64,000 bases of DNA from VXNE01 sp965248075 (GTDB lineage Bacteria > Pseudomonadota > Gammaproteobacteria > Pseudomonadales > Azotimanducaceae): the NCBI GenBank assembly GCA_965248075.1, contig CBDFIL010000003.1, positions 248,001 through 312,000 on the forward strand, read 5' to 3'. Shown here in pieces: positions 43,601 to 51,353 of this stretch (positions within the stretch are counted from its first letter, which is position 1; the number at the start of each line of letters is the position of its first letter). The notes beneath the pieces were generated by a model. That model worked only from the letters and a program-made list of their open reading frames with translations. It was not told the origin of the DNA and did no database searches. The position numbers and the translations under genes were made by a program.

Positions 43601-44475
43601 CACGATCTCGCCTGCATCAGTCGCCACTTCCACGCGCCAACCGCTGAGGCCCGCTTCGCCCGCGTCCTGCGATCCGTCGACGTCGAGATCCGCGAACACC
43701 GTACCGACCAACGCCGCCGGGAACTCCACCGGTGTGGGATCGTCCTCGCCCGGACCGCCCGGACCGCCCGGGTCGCCATCGCCGTCCGGGTCGGGATTGC
43801 GTCCGTTGTCCGAGAGATCCTCGCCGGCATTGCCGTTGCCATCGTCGAAGCGCGCCAAAGCCTGGTTCTCGAACGGTCCTGCCTCTCCGTCGAGCGAGAC
43901 CTCGACCGTGAACTCGATGGTTGCCGAGGCGCCTGCCGCGAGGGAGTCCGTGCCGGTCAGGAGCCCGGTGTCGTCGATCCCGTCGAAGGCAGAGTTGAGG
44001 CTCAGCGATGCGCCGGTGACCCCGGGGCCTTCTACCACCGATACGACCGCCGGGTCGGGGAACGCACTCGAGAGGTCGTCCGATACCTGGACCCCCGTCG
44101 CCTCCCCGTCACCGAGGTTGACCACGTAGATGCGGAACACGGAGCGCACCCTGGCTGCGTCGGTGATGTGGGTGTCTACGGCTTCCTTGGCCACGCCTAT
44201 TACACCGATGACCGGCGGCGTGTCGTCGTCCAGGATGGTGCCTGTCCCCTGGCCGTCCGAGATATTGACGTTCACGCCGTTGGTCAACGTCAGGGTGAAC
44301 GTCTCGCTTTGCTCGTGGAGGGTGTCGTCCATGACCGGAACGGCGATCGTGCTGCTGAGCGAACCGGCGGCGATCGTGAGTGTCCCGCGGGTTGATGTGT
44401 AGTCCGATCCCGCGACGGCGGTGCCGTCCGCCGTGGCGTAGTCCAGGTGACCGCCTCCCCTCTCTGCCAACATCA
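40616..44475 (-). pseudogene. Giant surface protein gene, 5' part: Calx-beta, DUF11, SdrD-B and double OmpA domains
   Basis: About 1280 codons. In order: Calx-beta (DYATADGTAVAGSDYTSTRGTL), DUF11-like (RIYVVNLGDGEATGVQVSDDL), SdrD-B (VGTVFADLDVDGSQDAGEAGLSGW), another DUF11 (VGDLVGYNVQVANGAPI), SdrD-B (IGKVFDDRDGNGSQDPGEEGIPG), two OmpA-like domains (RVRFSGHTDDQPLG at about 42050 and GASIVGHADAV at about 41600), then Ig-like segments ending VGLANITIG. The 5' end is cut at the IS3 left end (44477); signal peptide and promoter are gone. The 3' end stops at TAG 40616-40618 although family-like sequence continues in another frame. The parent was probably an outer-membrane protein attached to peptidoglycan through the OmpA domains. 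Confidence 0.75.
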
Positions 44476-44528
44476 CTGAGACACCATCAACCTTTGGAAT
44501 TACTGTAGGGCGGTGGAGATGAAGACTG

Positions 44529-45011
44529 ATGACGGCAGAGAGAGACGCGATGACATTGAAAGAGGTTTCCCTTCCGGCCCTGGGGGTCGAGGAGCGTAGC
44601 GACGAGGCCCCCGGGGCCGGACGCGCAAGACCGACCCCGGACCCGGAGGTCGTGGCCAAGCCGACGCGGCGCCAGTTCAGCGCAGAGTATCGGCTGCGAA
44701 TCCTGGAGGAGGCGGAGCGCTGCACGCAGCGCGGCGAGGTGGGTCGGCTGCTTCGCCGCGAGGGGTTGTACAGCTCGCATCTGACGGCCTGGCGCAAGGC
44801 GCGCCGCAAGGGCTCGCTGCGGGAGTTGGCCGCGAAGAAGCGTGGCGTGAAACCGGCCGAACGCAATCCGCTGGATGCGAAGGTGCGCGCGTTGGAGGCG
44901 CAGGTGGCTCGTCTGGAGCACGAGTTGCACACCGCGCACACGATTCTGGACGTGCAGGGAAAAGTTGCCGGGCTGCTGGGATTGAACCTCGAACACGGAA
45001 CGCGCTCCTGA
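44529..45011 (+). CDS. IS3-family transposase OrfA
   Basis: A 160-residue helix-turn-helix protein. RRQFSAEYRLRILEEAERCTQRGEVGRLLRREGLYSSHLTAWRKARR is the DNA-binding domain of IS3-type OrfA. A leucine-zipper-like segment (DAKVRALEAQVARLEHELHTAHTILD) follows. The stop overlaps the OrfB start (TGATG), which suggests re-initiation rather than the slippery-codon frameshift of many IS3 elements. It lies over the antisense of the decapitated surface gene's end. Confidence 0.85.
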   Translation: MTAERDAMTLKEVSLPALGVEERSDEAPGAGRARPTPDPEVVAKPTRRQFSAEYRLRILEEAERCTQRGEVGRLLRREGLYSSHLTAWRKARRKGSLRELAAKKRGVKPAERNPLDAKVRALEAQVARLEHELHTAHTILDVQGKVAGLLGLNLEHGTRS

Positions 45012-46012
45012 TGGCCGCCCAACCGCTTGCAGTGCAGGTCGGTGTGGTGCCGGCCTGCCAGGCGCTGGGCGTGTCACGGGCGACCTTCTACCGTCGTCAG
45101 AGGTCAACTCCCGGGCACCAGCAGCCCCGTCCAACGCCCGCCCGGGCGCTGTGTGAAGTCGAGCGCGAGCAGGTCCTCGATGTGCTCGCCGGCCCACGCT
45201 TCGTCGACCGTGCGCCGGCGGAGGTCGTGGCGACGCTGCTCGACGAAGGCCACTACCTGTGCTCGGAGCGGACGATGTATCGGATCCTGGCCGCGGATCA
45301 GCCGGTCCGCGAGCGGCGCAATCAGCGTGAGCATCCCCAGTACACCAAACCCGAGCTGGTGGCCACGGCGCCGAACCAGACCTGGTCCTGGGACATCACC
45401 AAGCTGTTGGGGCCGACGAAGTGGACGTACTTCTACCTCTACGTCGTGCTCGACATCTTCAGCCGCTACGCGGTCGGCTGGATGGTCGCCGAGCGGGAGA
45501 ACTCGGTGCTGGCCGGTCGGCTCATCGAAGAGACCTGCCACAAACAGGGCGTCCAGCCCCGGGTGCTCACACTGCACTCCGACCGCGGCGCGCCGATGAC
45601 CAGCAAGTGCACCGCACAACTGCTCGCCGATCTCGGCGTGACCCGCTCACTGAGCCGCCCCCAGGTGTCCGACGACAACCCGTTCTCCGAGGCGCAGTTC
45701 AAGACCCTGAAGTACTACCCCGGCTTCCCTGGCCGCTTCCACGACATCACCGCCGCGATCGCCTTCTGCCGAACGTTTTTCCCTTGGTACAACGCCGAGC
45801 ATCGCCACGGCGGGATCGCGATGCTCACCCCGGACGACGTCCATCATCATCGAGCCCAGAGCGTGCTGGAACACCGCGGGAGGACCCTTCAAGCCGCCTG
45901 GACCCGTCATCCCGAACGCTTCGTTCGAGGCATCCCAAAACCAGATCCCCTTCCCGAAGCGGTCTGGATCAATCCACCCGTGACATCCTCAACAGGAGAC
46001 ACTGCTCAGTAA
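45011..46012 (+). CDS. IS3-family transposase OrfB (DDE integrase)
   Basis: A 333-residue DDE transposase. The first Asp is in NQTWSWDITKLLGPTKWTY, the second in LTLHSDRGAPMTSK, and the Glu in SDDNPFSEAQFKTLKYYPGFPG. FPWYNAEHRHGGIAMLTP is the usual C-terminal IS3 motif. An N-terminal helical segment (CQALGVSRATFYRRQR) resembles the second HTH of OrfB proteins. All catalytic residues are present, so the element may still be active. Confidence 0.9.
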   Translation: MAAQPLAVQVGVVPACQALGVSRATFYRRQRSTPGHQQPRPTPARALCEVEREQVLDVLAGPRFVDRAPAEVVATLLDEGHYLCSERTMYRILAADQPVRERRNQREHPQYTKPELVATAPNQTWSWDITKLLGPTKWTYFYLYVVLDIFSRYAVGWMVAERENSVLAGRLIEETCHKQGVQPRVLTLHSDRGAPMTSKCTAQLLADLGVTRSLSRPQVSDDNPFSEAQFKTLKYYPGFPGRFHDITAAIAFCRTFFPWYNAEHRHGGIAMLTPDDVHHHRAQSVLEHRGRTLQAAWTRHPERFVRGIPKPDPLPEAVWINPPVTSSTGDTAQ

Positions 46013-46089
46013 ATTGCAATCGGCAGTGTCTCAAAGTCGTTGACAGGTTCCGCGGCAGGTGTACTACCCAACAACAGCAACTTCGGCCG

Positions 46090-47526
46090 TCATCGCGCCA
46101 GCAAGGCGATGCGCTCGGGCTTCTGACTTGTGTGATAGAGACGCAGACCCACGGCAGTCGAGACCGCGGCAAGCCCCAACGACAGCGCGATCCAGAAACC
46201 ATATACACCCAGTTCAGGGAAGCGCCACCATCCGAAGCCCAGTGCACAGCCGAGGGGTAGCGCAAAACCCCAGTATCCCAGTAGCGAGTAGACCAGCGGC
46301 GCGCGAGTGTCTTTGTATCCGCGCAGTGCGCCCGCCATCGTGGCCTGCGCGTCGTCAAACACCTGGTAGACGGCGATCACCAGGATCAAGGCAGCCACGA
46401 GCCCCGTCACCGCGCCGTCGCTGCTGTACACCGCCACCACGTCGTACCGGAACAGTACCAGGGCAACACTGACGGTGAGCGCGTAGCCAAGCGCGATCAC
46501 GAAGGCGACGCGTCCCACTCGCGCGGCGCTGGGGTAGTCCCCTGCCCCCACGTAGAAGCCAATGCGAATGCCCGCCGCGGCTCCGAGTGCCATGGGCGCA
46601 ACAAAGGTGGCCCAGTTGATGTGCGTCGCTATGCTGTGCGCCGCCAGCGGCACCACCCCGAGGCTGCCGACCAGAAAGCCGATAATGGCGAACAGCCCCA
46701 TGCCCACAAACGACGTCAGTCCGATGGGTACGCCGATCCTCAAGATGCGACCCATCTCGCGGAAGTCGAGGCCGGCGCGCGCTCCCGCCGTGGCGCCCCG
46801 GCGCCAGAGGCCGGTCTCCCGGAAGTACCGCGCTCTCGACAGAACCAGGATCGCGCCCAACTCAAACCACATCACGGCGGCGGTCGCCCAGCCACAGCCT
46901 TCCCCGCCGAGCTCCGGAGCGCCGAATCGCCCGTAGATCAGCGCGTAGTTGAGTCCCGCGTTCAACAGGAGCGCAGCACCGGCAATGACCATGGGTCCCA
47001 CCGTACGCCCAACGCCCTCCGATGCGTGTCGCAGGACGATGTAACACATGCCGGCCGGCAACCCGAGCGCGGTTGCCCGAAGATAACGATAGGCGACGTC
47101 GGTAGCTTCCGCGTCGATTCCGAATAGTGCGAAGAGCGGCGCCGCGTTCAGGAGAACAAGCATCCCCACGACGCTTGCCACCGCGCCGATCACGAGTGCC
47201 TGACGGACGACTGCACCCACCTGGCCGACCCGACCGCCGCCCACCAGTTGCGCAGCGATCGGCGTGACGGACATGGTGCAGCCTGCGAACAGGAGGTACA
47301 CGGGCCACAGTACGTTGCCCCCGACGGCGACCCCCGCGAGGTGCGCCGACGCATAGTGTCCGGCCATGGCCGTGTCCATGAACCCCATGGCCATGATGAA
47401 GAACTGGGTCGCCGCCATGGGCGCGCCGAGCCGCGCCAGCGCCCGAGCCTCGGCGAGCGGCCCATGGGTACCCGCCGACCGCACGTCCGTGCGCCCGGCG
47501 CGTCCGCTCGCCAAGCTCGATCGCAT
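46090..47526 (-). CDS. MATE-family efflux transporter (NorM-like)
   Basis: A 478-residue protein with twelve predicted membrane helices. ARLGAPMAATQFFIMAMGFMDTAMAGHYASAHLAGVAVGGNVLWPVYLLFAG is the N-terminal MATE signature, and the second half repeats it (MGRILRIGVPIGLTSFVGMGLFAIIGFLVG). It exports drugs or metabolites in exchange for Na+ or H+. It is the first intact gene right of the IS3 insertion, and only about 55 bp separate its stop from the element. It is divergent from the MFS gene at 47678. Confidence 0.88.
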   Translation of the reverse strand: MRSSLASGRAGRTDVRSAGTHGPLAEARALARLGAPMAATQFFIMAMGFMDTAMAGHYASAHLAGVAVGGNVLWPVYLLFAGCTMSVTPIAAQLVGGGRVGQVGAVVRQALVIGAVASVVGMLVLLNAAPLFALFGIDAEATDVAYRYLRATALGLPAGMCYIVLRHASEGVGRTVGPMVIAGAALLLNAGLNYALIYGRFGAPELGGEGCGWATAAVMWFELGAILVLSRARYFRETGLWRRGATAGARAGLDFREMGRILRIGVPIGLTSFVGMGLFAIIGFLVGSLGVVPLAAHSIATHINWATFVAPMALGAAAGIRIGFYVGAGDYPSAARVGRVAFVIALGYALTVSVALVLFRYDVVAVYSSDGAVTGLVAALILVIAVYQVFDDAQATMAGALRGYKDTRAPLVYSLLGYWGFALPLGCALGFGWWRFPELGVYGFWIALSLGLAAVSTAVGLRLYHTSQKPERIALLAR

Positions 47527-47664
47527 TGCGCGCTCCCTCTATCCCTGCCCCGGGACAGGCCCTCCGACCCCGGGCACGTCGGCTCCCTCCCGATCCGCCC
47601 AGTCTCCGCAACGGCTACACGCCGTGCACTCCGTCGGGCTTGAGCCCACGTTCCCGCCACGGCT

Positions 47665-47670
47665 TATCAT
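47665..47670 (+). promoter_or_regulatory. Probable leaderless -10 box of the MFS gene
   Basis: TATCAT lies 7 nt before ATG 47678. This favours 47678 over the in-frame ATG at 47669, which would overlap the box. Confidence 0.4.
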
Positions 47671-47677
47671 GCGCCGG

Positions 47678-48877
47678 ATGCCCGACGATCTTCCACGCCG
47701 GTCCGCGTTCCCCTGGTACCTGGCGAGTTCCAGTCTGTGGCTCGGCGGCATGAGCCTGCAGGGCGTCCTCGTCCCCTGGATGCTGCTGGGCATGCTGGAG
47801 ACGTCCCCTGCACGTTACAGCCTGAGCCGGGTGCTGATCGAGTTGCCTCCCATCGTCGCGCTCTTCGCCGGCGGCTTGCTCGCGGACCGCGGCGATGCGC
47901 GCCGGCTCCTGATCCTGCTCAGCGTGGCGGCGTGCCTGCCGCCGCTCCTGATCGGCGAGGCGTCGCTGGGCTTCTGGCCAGTGGTCTTCTTCGGGATGGC
48001 CATGTCCACCCTGCAGTCCCTGAGCGACCCCGCCCGGCAAGCCATGCTGAGCCGCATCAGCCGCATCGACATTCAGCGGACGATCGTCGTCACCACGATC
48101 GTGACGTCCCTGGTCGGCATCGGTGGCTTTGCAGTTGGCGGTCAGATCAAGACGCTGGGACTCGATGTCGTGCTTCTGGTCGAGGCGGCGCTCTTCGCGC
48201 TCGGCATCGCGGCACTGCAACGCTTGCCCGCCCTGCCGGCCCACGGCGCGGGGCCGCCACAACTGCTGGCCGGGTTCCGCGCGCTCCGACGCCTCCCCCT
48301 GGTACGAAATATCGTCGGATTGAACTTCCTCTCGTCCCTGTTCAACGCCGGCGCCTACACGATCGCCATGCCCTTCGTGGCGACCCAGACCTACGGGGGT
48401 GACGCGGCGTTCCTCGCGAACATGTTCATCGCCTTCACCGTGGGCAGCATCGGATCCAATGTCGTGCTGCTCACCGCGATGCCGTTGCTGCGTCCGGGGC
48501 GACTCTTCTCGCTTCTGCAACTGACCCGCATCGCGATCCTGGCGGCGCTTTTCCTCGAGCCCCCGGTCTGGCTGTTCTTTCTGCTGGTGTTCGCATGGGG
48601 CCTCAACATGGGTGTCACGACCACGCTGGTGAGAACGACGGTCCAGGAACTCGCTCCGGCGCCCGTACGTGCACAGGTGCTGGCGATCCTGCTCTTCAGC
48701 TTCATGGTGGGCGCGCCCCTGTCCGCTGCCCTGCTCGGGCAGGTCGTGCAGGCCACCGACCCCCTTACGGCGCTGTTGCCGGGGATTCCCGTGTCGCTCG
48801 CGATCTTTCTTGCCGGCGCCTTCGGCAGCGGGCTATGGACCTACCGTTCCGTGTCGCATCCGGCAGTCTCTCGCTGA
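47678..48877 (+). CDS. MFS transporter (enterobactin-exporter-like subgroup)
   Basis: A 399-residue protein with 10-12 membrane helices. AFPWYLASSSLWLGGMSLQGVLVPWMLLGML, ALFAGGLLADRGDARRLLILLS (the MFS loop 2-3 motif) and ARQAMLSRISRIDIQRTIVVTTIVTSLVGIGGFAVGGQI are typical of the MFS_3/EntS-like family. The substrate is unknown. It is divergent from the MATE exporter, so two efflux genes share this locus. Confidence 0.83.
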   Translation: MPDDLPRRSAFPWYLASSSLWLGGMSLQGVLVPWMLLGMLETSPARYSLSRVLIELPPIVALFAGGLLADRGDARRLLILLSVAACLPPLLIGEASLGFWPVVFFGMAMSTLQSLSDPARQAMLSRISRIDIQRTIVVTTIVTSLVGIGGFAVGGQIKTLGLDVVLLVEAALFALGIAALQRLPALPAHGAGPPQLLAGFRALRRLPLVRNIVGLNFLSSLFNAGAYTIAMPFVATQTYGGDAAFLANMFIAFTVGSIGSNVVLLTAMPLLRPGRLFSLLQLTRIAILAALFLEPPVWLFFLLVFAWGLNMGVTTTLVRTTVQELAPAPVRAQVLAILLFSFMVGAPLSAALLGQVVQATDPLTALLPGIPVSLAIFLAGAFGSGLWTYRSVSHPAVSR

Positions 48878-48911
48878 CCGGGCGCACGCAGAGGATCCCG
48901 GGAGTGAGCGG

Positions 48912-49169
48912 TCAGCGCCGCTTGCCCTGCAGCGCGCGATAGCCGAGGAGGAGCGCCACAGCCCCGGCAGTCGCGAGGAACAGACTCTTGAGATCGAAGC
49001 CCTCGACGCCCCCCATACCCAACTGACTGCCGGCCAGACCGCCGATGACCGCCCCCGCGATGCCGATGACGATGGTCACCAGGCAGCCGCCGGGATCCTT
49101 GCCAGGCACGATGATCTTGGCGGCCGCGCCGACCAGCAGTCCCAGGACGATCCAACTGAGCAAACCCAT
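48912..49169 (-). CDS. GlsB/YeaQ/YmgE-family small membrane protein
   Basis: An 85-residue protein with three hydrophobic helices: GLLSWIVLGLLVGAAAKIIVPG, GGCLVTIVIGIAGAVIGGLAG and LFLATAGAVALLLGYRAL. This is the transglycosylase-associated or GlsB family, small stress-related inner-membrane proteins of unknown mechanism. GGAGGCGGCCA before the ATG is a fair ribosome binding site. It is convergent with the MFS gene. Confidence 0.87.
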   Translation of the reverse strand: MGLLSWIVLGLLVGAAAKIIVPGKDPGGCLVTIVIGIAGAVIGGLAGSQLGMGGVEGFDLKSLFLATAGAVALLLGYRALQGKRR

Positions 49170-49260
49170 TGGCCGCCTCCGAAAGCCTGTTGGTCCCGCA
49201 TTCTAACGCCCGGCAAACGCAGCCGGTGACGGATTCCGGGATCCCGGTTGCCGGGACCGT

Positions 49261-50145
49261 TCAGGACAGCGATTCGGGCGTGGCGATCGCCGCCGCGACG
49301 AGCTCCGGATGCTGCATGGGAATGAAATGCGTAAGCTCCGGCCGGTACACGTCCCTGCCATGCCGGAATGCTCCGGCCAACCCCTCCCAAGTCGGGGACT
49401 GCGAGAAATCCATCTCGCCCTGGCGGATCTCGCGCCGCCTGGCGCGCACGACGAGGACCGGGTGCGGCAGCGTCCGCACAGAGTCGTAGATGTCCGTCCC
49501 GCCACTGCCCATGTAGATCGAGGACTCCACGACGGGCGGGCACGCCAGGGTGTAGCCCCCGCCGTTCGGCTTCGGCAATATGCCATGTCTGCAGTAATCC
49601 TGTAGCACATCGACGCGCCACAGCTTGAAGGGATGTCGGTCGCGGAACCGCTCGAACATGTCTTCCCAGGAGTCGAAGTCGGCTCTGCGCCGTGCCACGG
49701 GATGCTCCTGGGCGTTCGAGAATGGGCGATCGTCCGCCCACCCGTCGTAAGCCCCCGGCTCCATGATGACCGGATCGACCAGCACGAGGCGCTCGAACCG
49801 CTTCGGGCGTCGCGCGGCCGCCTGCACCACCGTGTGTCCACCCATCGAGTGGCCGACGCCGATGGCATCCCGGAGGTCGAACGCATCGACGAATTCGGTC
49901 ATGTCCGCACCGAACTCCTGCCAGTTGAACGGCCCCGTCTTGTCGCTACGGCCATGGCCACGCTGATCTACTGCGATGACCCGATAGCCCTCGCCGAGCG
50001 CCCCCACCGTGGCGTCCCAGCACCGTGCGTGGAAGCCGGTGGCATGGACCATCAGCACAGTCTGGGCGTCCCGGGGACCCCACTCGAAGCTCGCGAGTTC
50101 GATCCCCCGCACCGTCGTGCGCCGCTCACACGGTTTCATCGTCAT
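49261..50145 (-). CDS. Alpha/beta hydrolase
   Basis: A 294-residue hydrolase. MVHATGFHARCWD replaces the usual HG with HATG. VIAVDQRGHGRSD and the nucleophile elbow VGHSMGGHT follow. The acid is in the segment around HPVLVVRARRRE and the His in ELTHFIPMQHPE. The cap region is longer than in simple esterases. Substrate unknown. The ATG at 50145 has GGGAGGTAGATGC upstream, a good ribosome binding site. Confidence 0.85.
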   Translation of the reverse strand: MTMKPCERRTTVRGIELASFEWGPRDAQTVLMVHATGFHARCWDATVGALGEGYRVIAVDQRGHGRSDKTGPFNWQEFGADMTEFVDAFDLRDAIGVGHSMGGHTVVQAAARRPKRFERLVLVDPVIMEPGAYDGWADDRPFSNAQEHPVARRRADFDSWEDMFERFRDRHPFKLWRVDVLQDYCRHGILPKPNGGGYTLACPPVVESSIYMGSGGTDIYDSVRTLPHPVLVVRARRREIRQGEMDFSQSPTWEGLAGAFRHGRDVYRPELTHFIPMQHPELVAAAIATPESLS

Positions 50146-50353
50146 GCATCTACCTCCCTGTAACTGCCGCCGCGCCGACGATCCGTCCGTCGACCATGTC
50201 TTGGGCCATCCGCTCCCTCCGTCCGCGCGCAAGCCTAACCGCAAATAGCCCATTCGCCATACACCCCCTGCGTCCCGCCACGACGGCTTGTTAGCGCCGC
50301 CAGACTCCTCGCTTGCGCTCGGGGTCTGGCCCCAGCCCCCACCTCCCTATGGC

Positions 50354-50397
50354 CTTGCGTCGAAAAACGTCACTACCGTTCCGTTCTACGACGCAAG
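50354..50397. other. Inverted repeat upstream of idi
   Basis: CTTGCGTCG (50354-50362) and CGACGCAAG (50389-50397) form a perfect 9-bp inverted repeat with a 26-nt spacer that includes the likely -35 region of idi. It could be an operator or a terminator hairpin. Confidence 0.35.
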
Positions 50398-50401
50398 CCC
50401 C

Positions 50402-50407
50402 TAGAAT
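50402..50407 (+). promoter_or_regulatory. Probable leaderless -10 box of idi
   Basis: TAGAAT lies exactly 6 nt before ATG 50414. No Shine-Dalgarno sequence can fit between them. Confidence 0.45.
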
Positions 50408-50413
50408 CCGCCG

Positions 50414-50983
50414 ATGGTCGCCTCCCTGACGAAGCACGAGGTCGTCTCGTCGGACGCGGAACGCTTGATCCGCGTGAATTCCGCGGACGAGCCCCTCGGG
50501 TTTCTGGACAAGAGCGCGTGTCACGATGGCGAAGGCGTGCTGCACCGCGCCTTCTCCCTGTTCGTGCTGAACGACTCGGGAGAGTTGCTGCTGCAACGGC
50601 GCCACGGCTCAAAGCGCCTGTGGCCGGGCTATTGGTCGAACTCCTGCTGTTCCCATCCGCGCGCCGGAGAGGACATGGATAGCGCCGTGGCTCGCCGCCT
50701 TCGCGAAGAGGTCGGCCTTATCGCTGATCTCCACTTCGCCTTCAAGTTCGAGTACCGTGCCGAGTTCGCGGACGAGGGTGTCGAACACGAACTCTGCTGG
50801 GTCTACGTCGGACAGACCGACGACATGCCGGTGATCAACACGTCCGAGATCGGGGCCTGGCGCTGGATCGCACCCGGCGATCTGGACCGTGAACTCGCCG
50901 AACGGCCGGAGCGCTTCACGCCCTGGCTTGTAATCGAGTGGACGCGGCTCCGTGCCGAAGGCAGGATCGCCGCGGCGCGCTGA
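50414..50983 (+). CDS. idi: Isopentenyl-diphosphate delta-isomerase, type I
   Basis: A 189-residue Nudix-fold isomerase. LHRAFSLFVLNDSGELLLQRRHGSKRLWPGYWSNSCCSHPRAGED contains the catalytic Cys region (NSCCSHP). ARRLREEVGLIADL is the Nudix helix, and EHELCWVYVGQTDDMPVINTSEIGAWRWI carries the catalytic Glu region. It interconverts isopentenyl and dimethylallyl diphosphate in the cytoplasm for isoprenoid synthesis. MnmH also uses an isoprenoid diphosphate (geranyl-PP), though the genes are far apart. It starts at 50414 behind a leaderless -10. Confidence 0.92.
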   Translation: MVASLTKHEVVSSDAERLIRVNSADEPLGFLDKSACHDGEGVLHRAFSLFVLNDSGELLLQRRHGSKRLWPGYWSNSCCSHPRAGEDMDSAVARRLREEVGLIADLHFAFKFEYRAEFADEGVEHELCWVYVGQTDDMPVINTSEIGAWRWIAPGDLDRELAERPERFTPWLVIEWTRLRAEGRIAAAR

Positions 50984-51353
50984 CGGTCGGGGCTACCGGT
51001 CGGGTTCGGGATAGTCCCTCCCGGCCACATATTGTTGGAAATGCCAATCCGCTCTCAAACTCATGTTTCGGGGGCCACAGCGTTCCACGACGCTTAACAG
51101 TTTACTTATCCGAATTCACCCAGGCATACGGAACCAGGGTTTACTTGTTCACTTCCCGGCCGACCCGGATATCATATGTATCGGTATACTGAGAGTCCGG
51201 TTCGGATTCAGGGTCCGCCCGCCAGGAGGATAGTACCCTCCGCCGACCTGGTGGCTCGAACGTGCAGACCGTGCTCCAGCAGGTCGAGAAACTGATCTAT
51301 GTCATCGGTCGTGTATACCCGATCCCCTGGTGTCGTGTAGCGCTGCGCCGGCC
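50984..51353. other. 370-bp intergenic stretch, comparatively AT-rich
   Basis: No coding frame is convincing. It contains TATCATATG and TATACT boxes near 51170-51190, which could be promoters, and a small hairpin GGAGG-ATAGTAC-CCTCC near 51225. Base composition is visibly more AT-rich than the neighbours. A small RNA or horizontally acquired fragment is possible but not shown. Confidence 0.3.

Larger units (their letters stand above)
44477..46033 (+). mobile_element. IS3-family insertion sequence
   Basis: It carries orfA (44529-45011) and orfB (45011-46012). The ends TGAGACAC (44477-44484) and GTGTCTCA (46026-46033) are inverted and follow the TG...CA rule. Near the right end GAGACACTGC (45996-46005) and GCAGTGTCTC (46023-46032) form a further 10-bp inverted repeat. 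The flanks show no target duplication. The left end cuts the giant surface gene and no 5' part of that gene remains to the right, so an adjacent deletion accompanied or followed insertion. Confidence 0.8.

Noticed and set aside
45000..45015. Programmed -1 frameshift between IS3 orfA and orfB
   Set aside because: The genes overlap as TGATG with a normal ATG for orfB, which suits re-initiation; no A-rich slippery site is seen.
47600..47672. tRNA-like T-arm on the minus strand (GGGCTCAAGCCC next to GGAGTGCA)
   Set aside because: I could not complete an acceptor stem, D-arm or 7-nt anticodon loop, and the region overlaps the start of a clear MFS gene.
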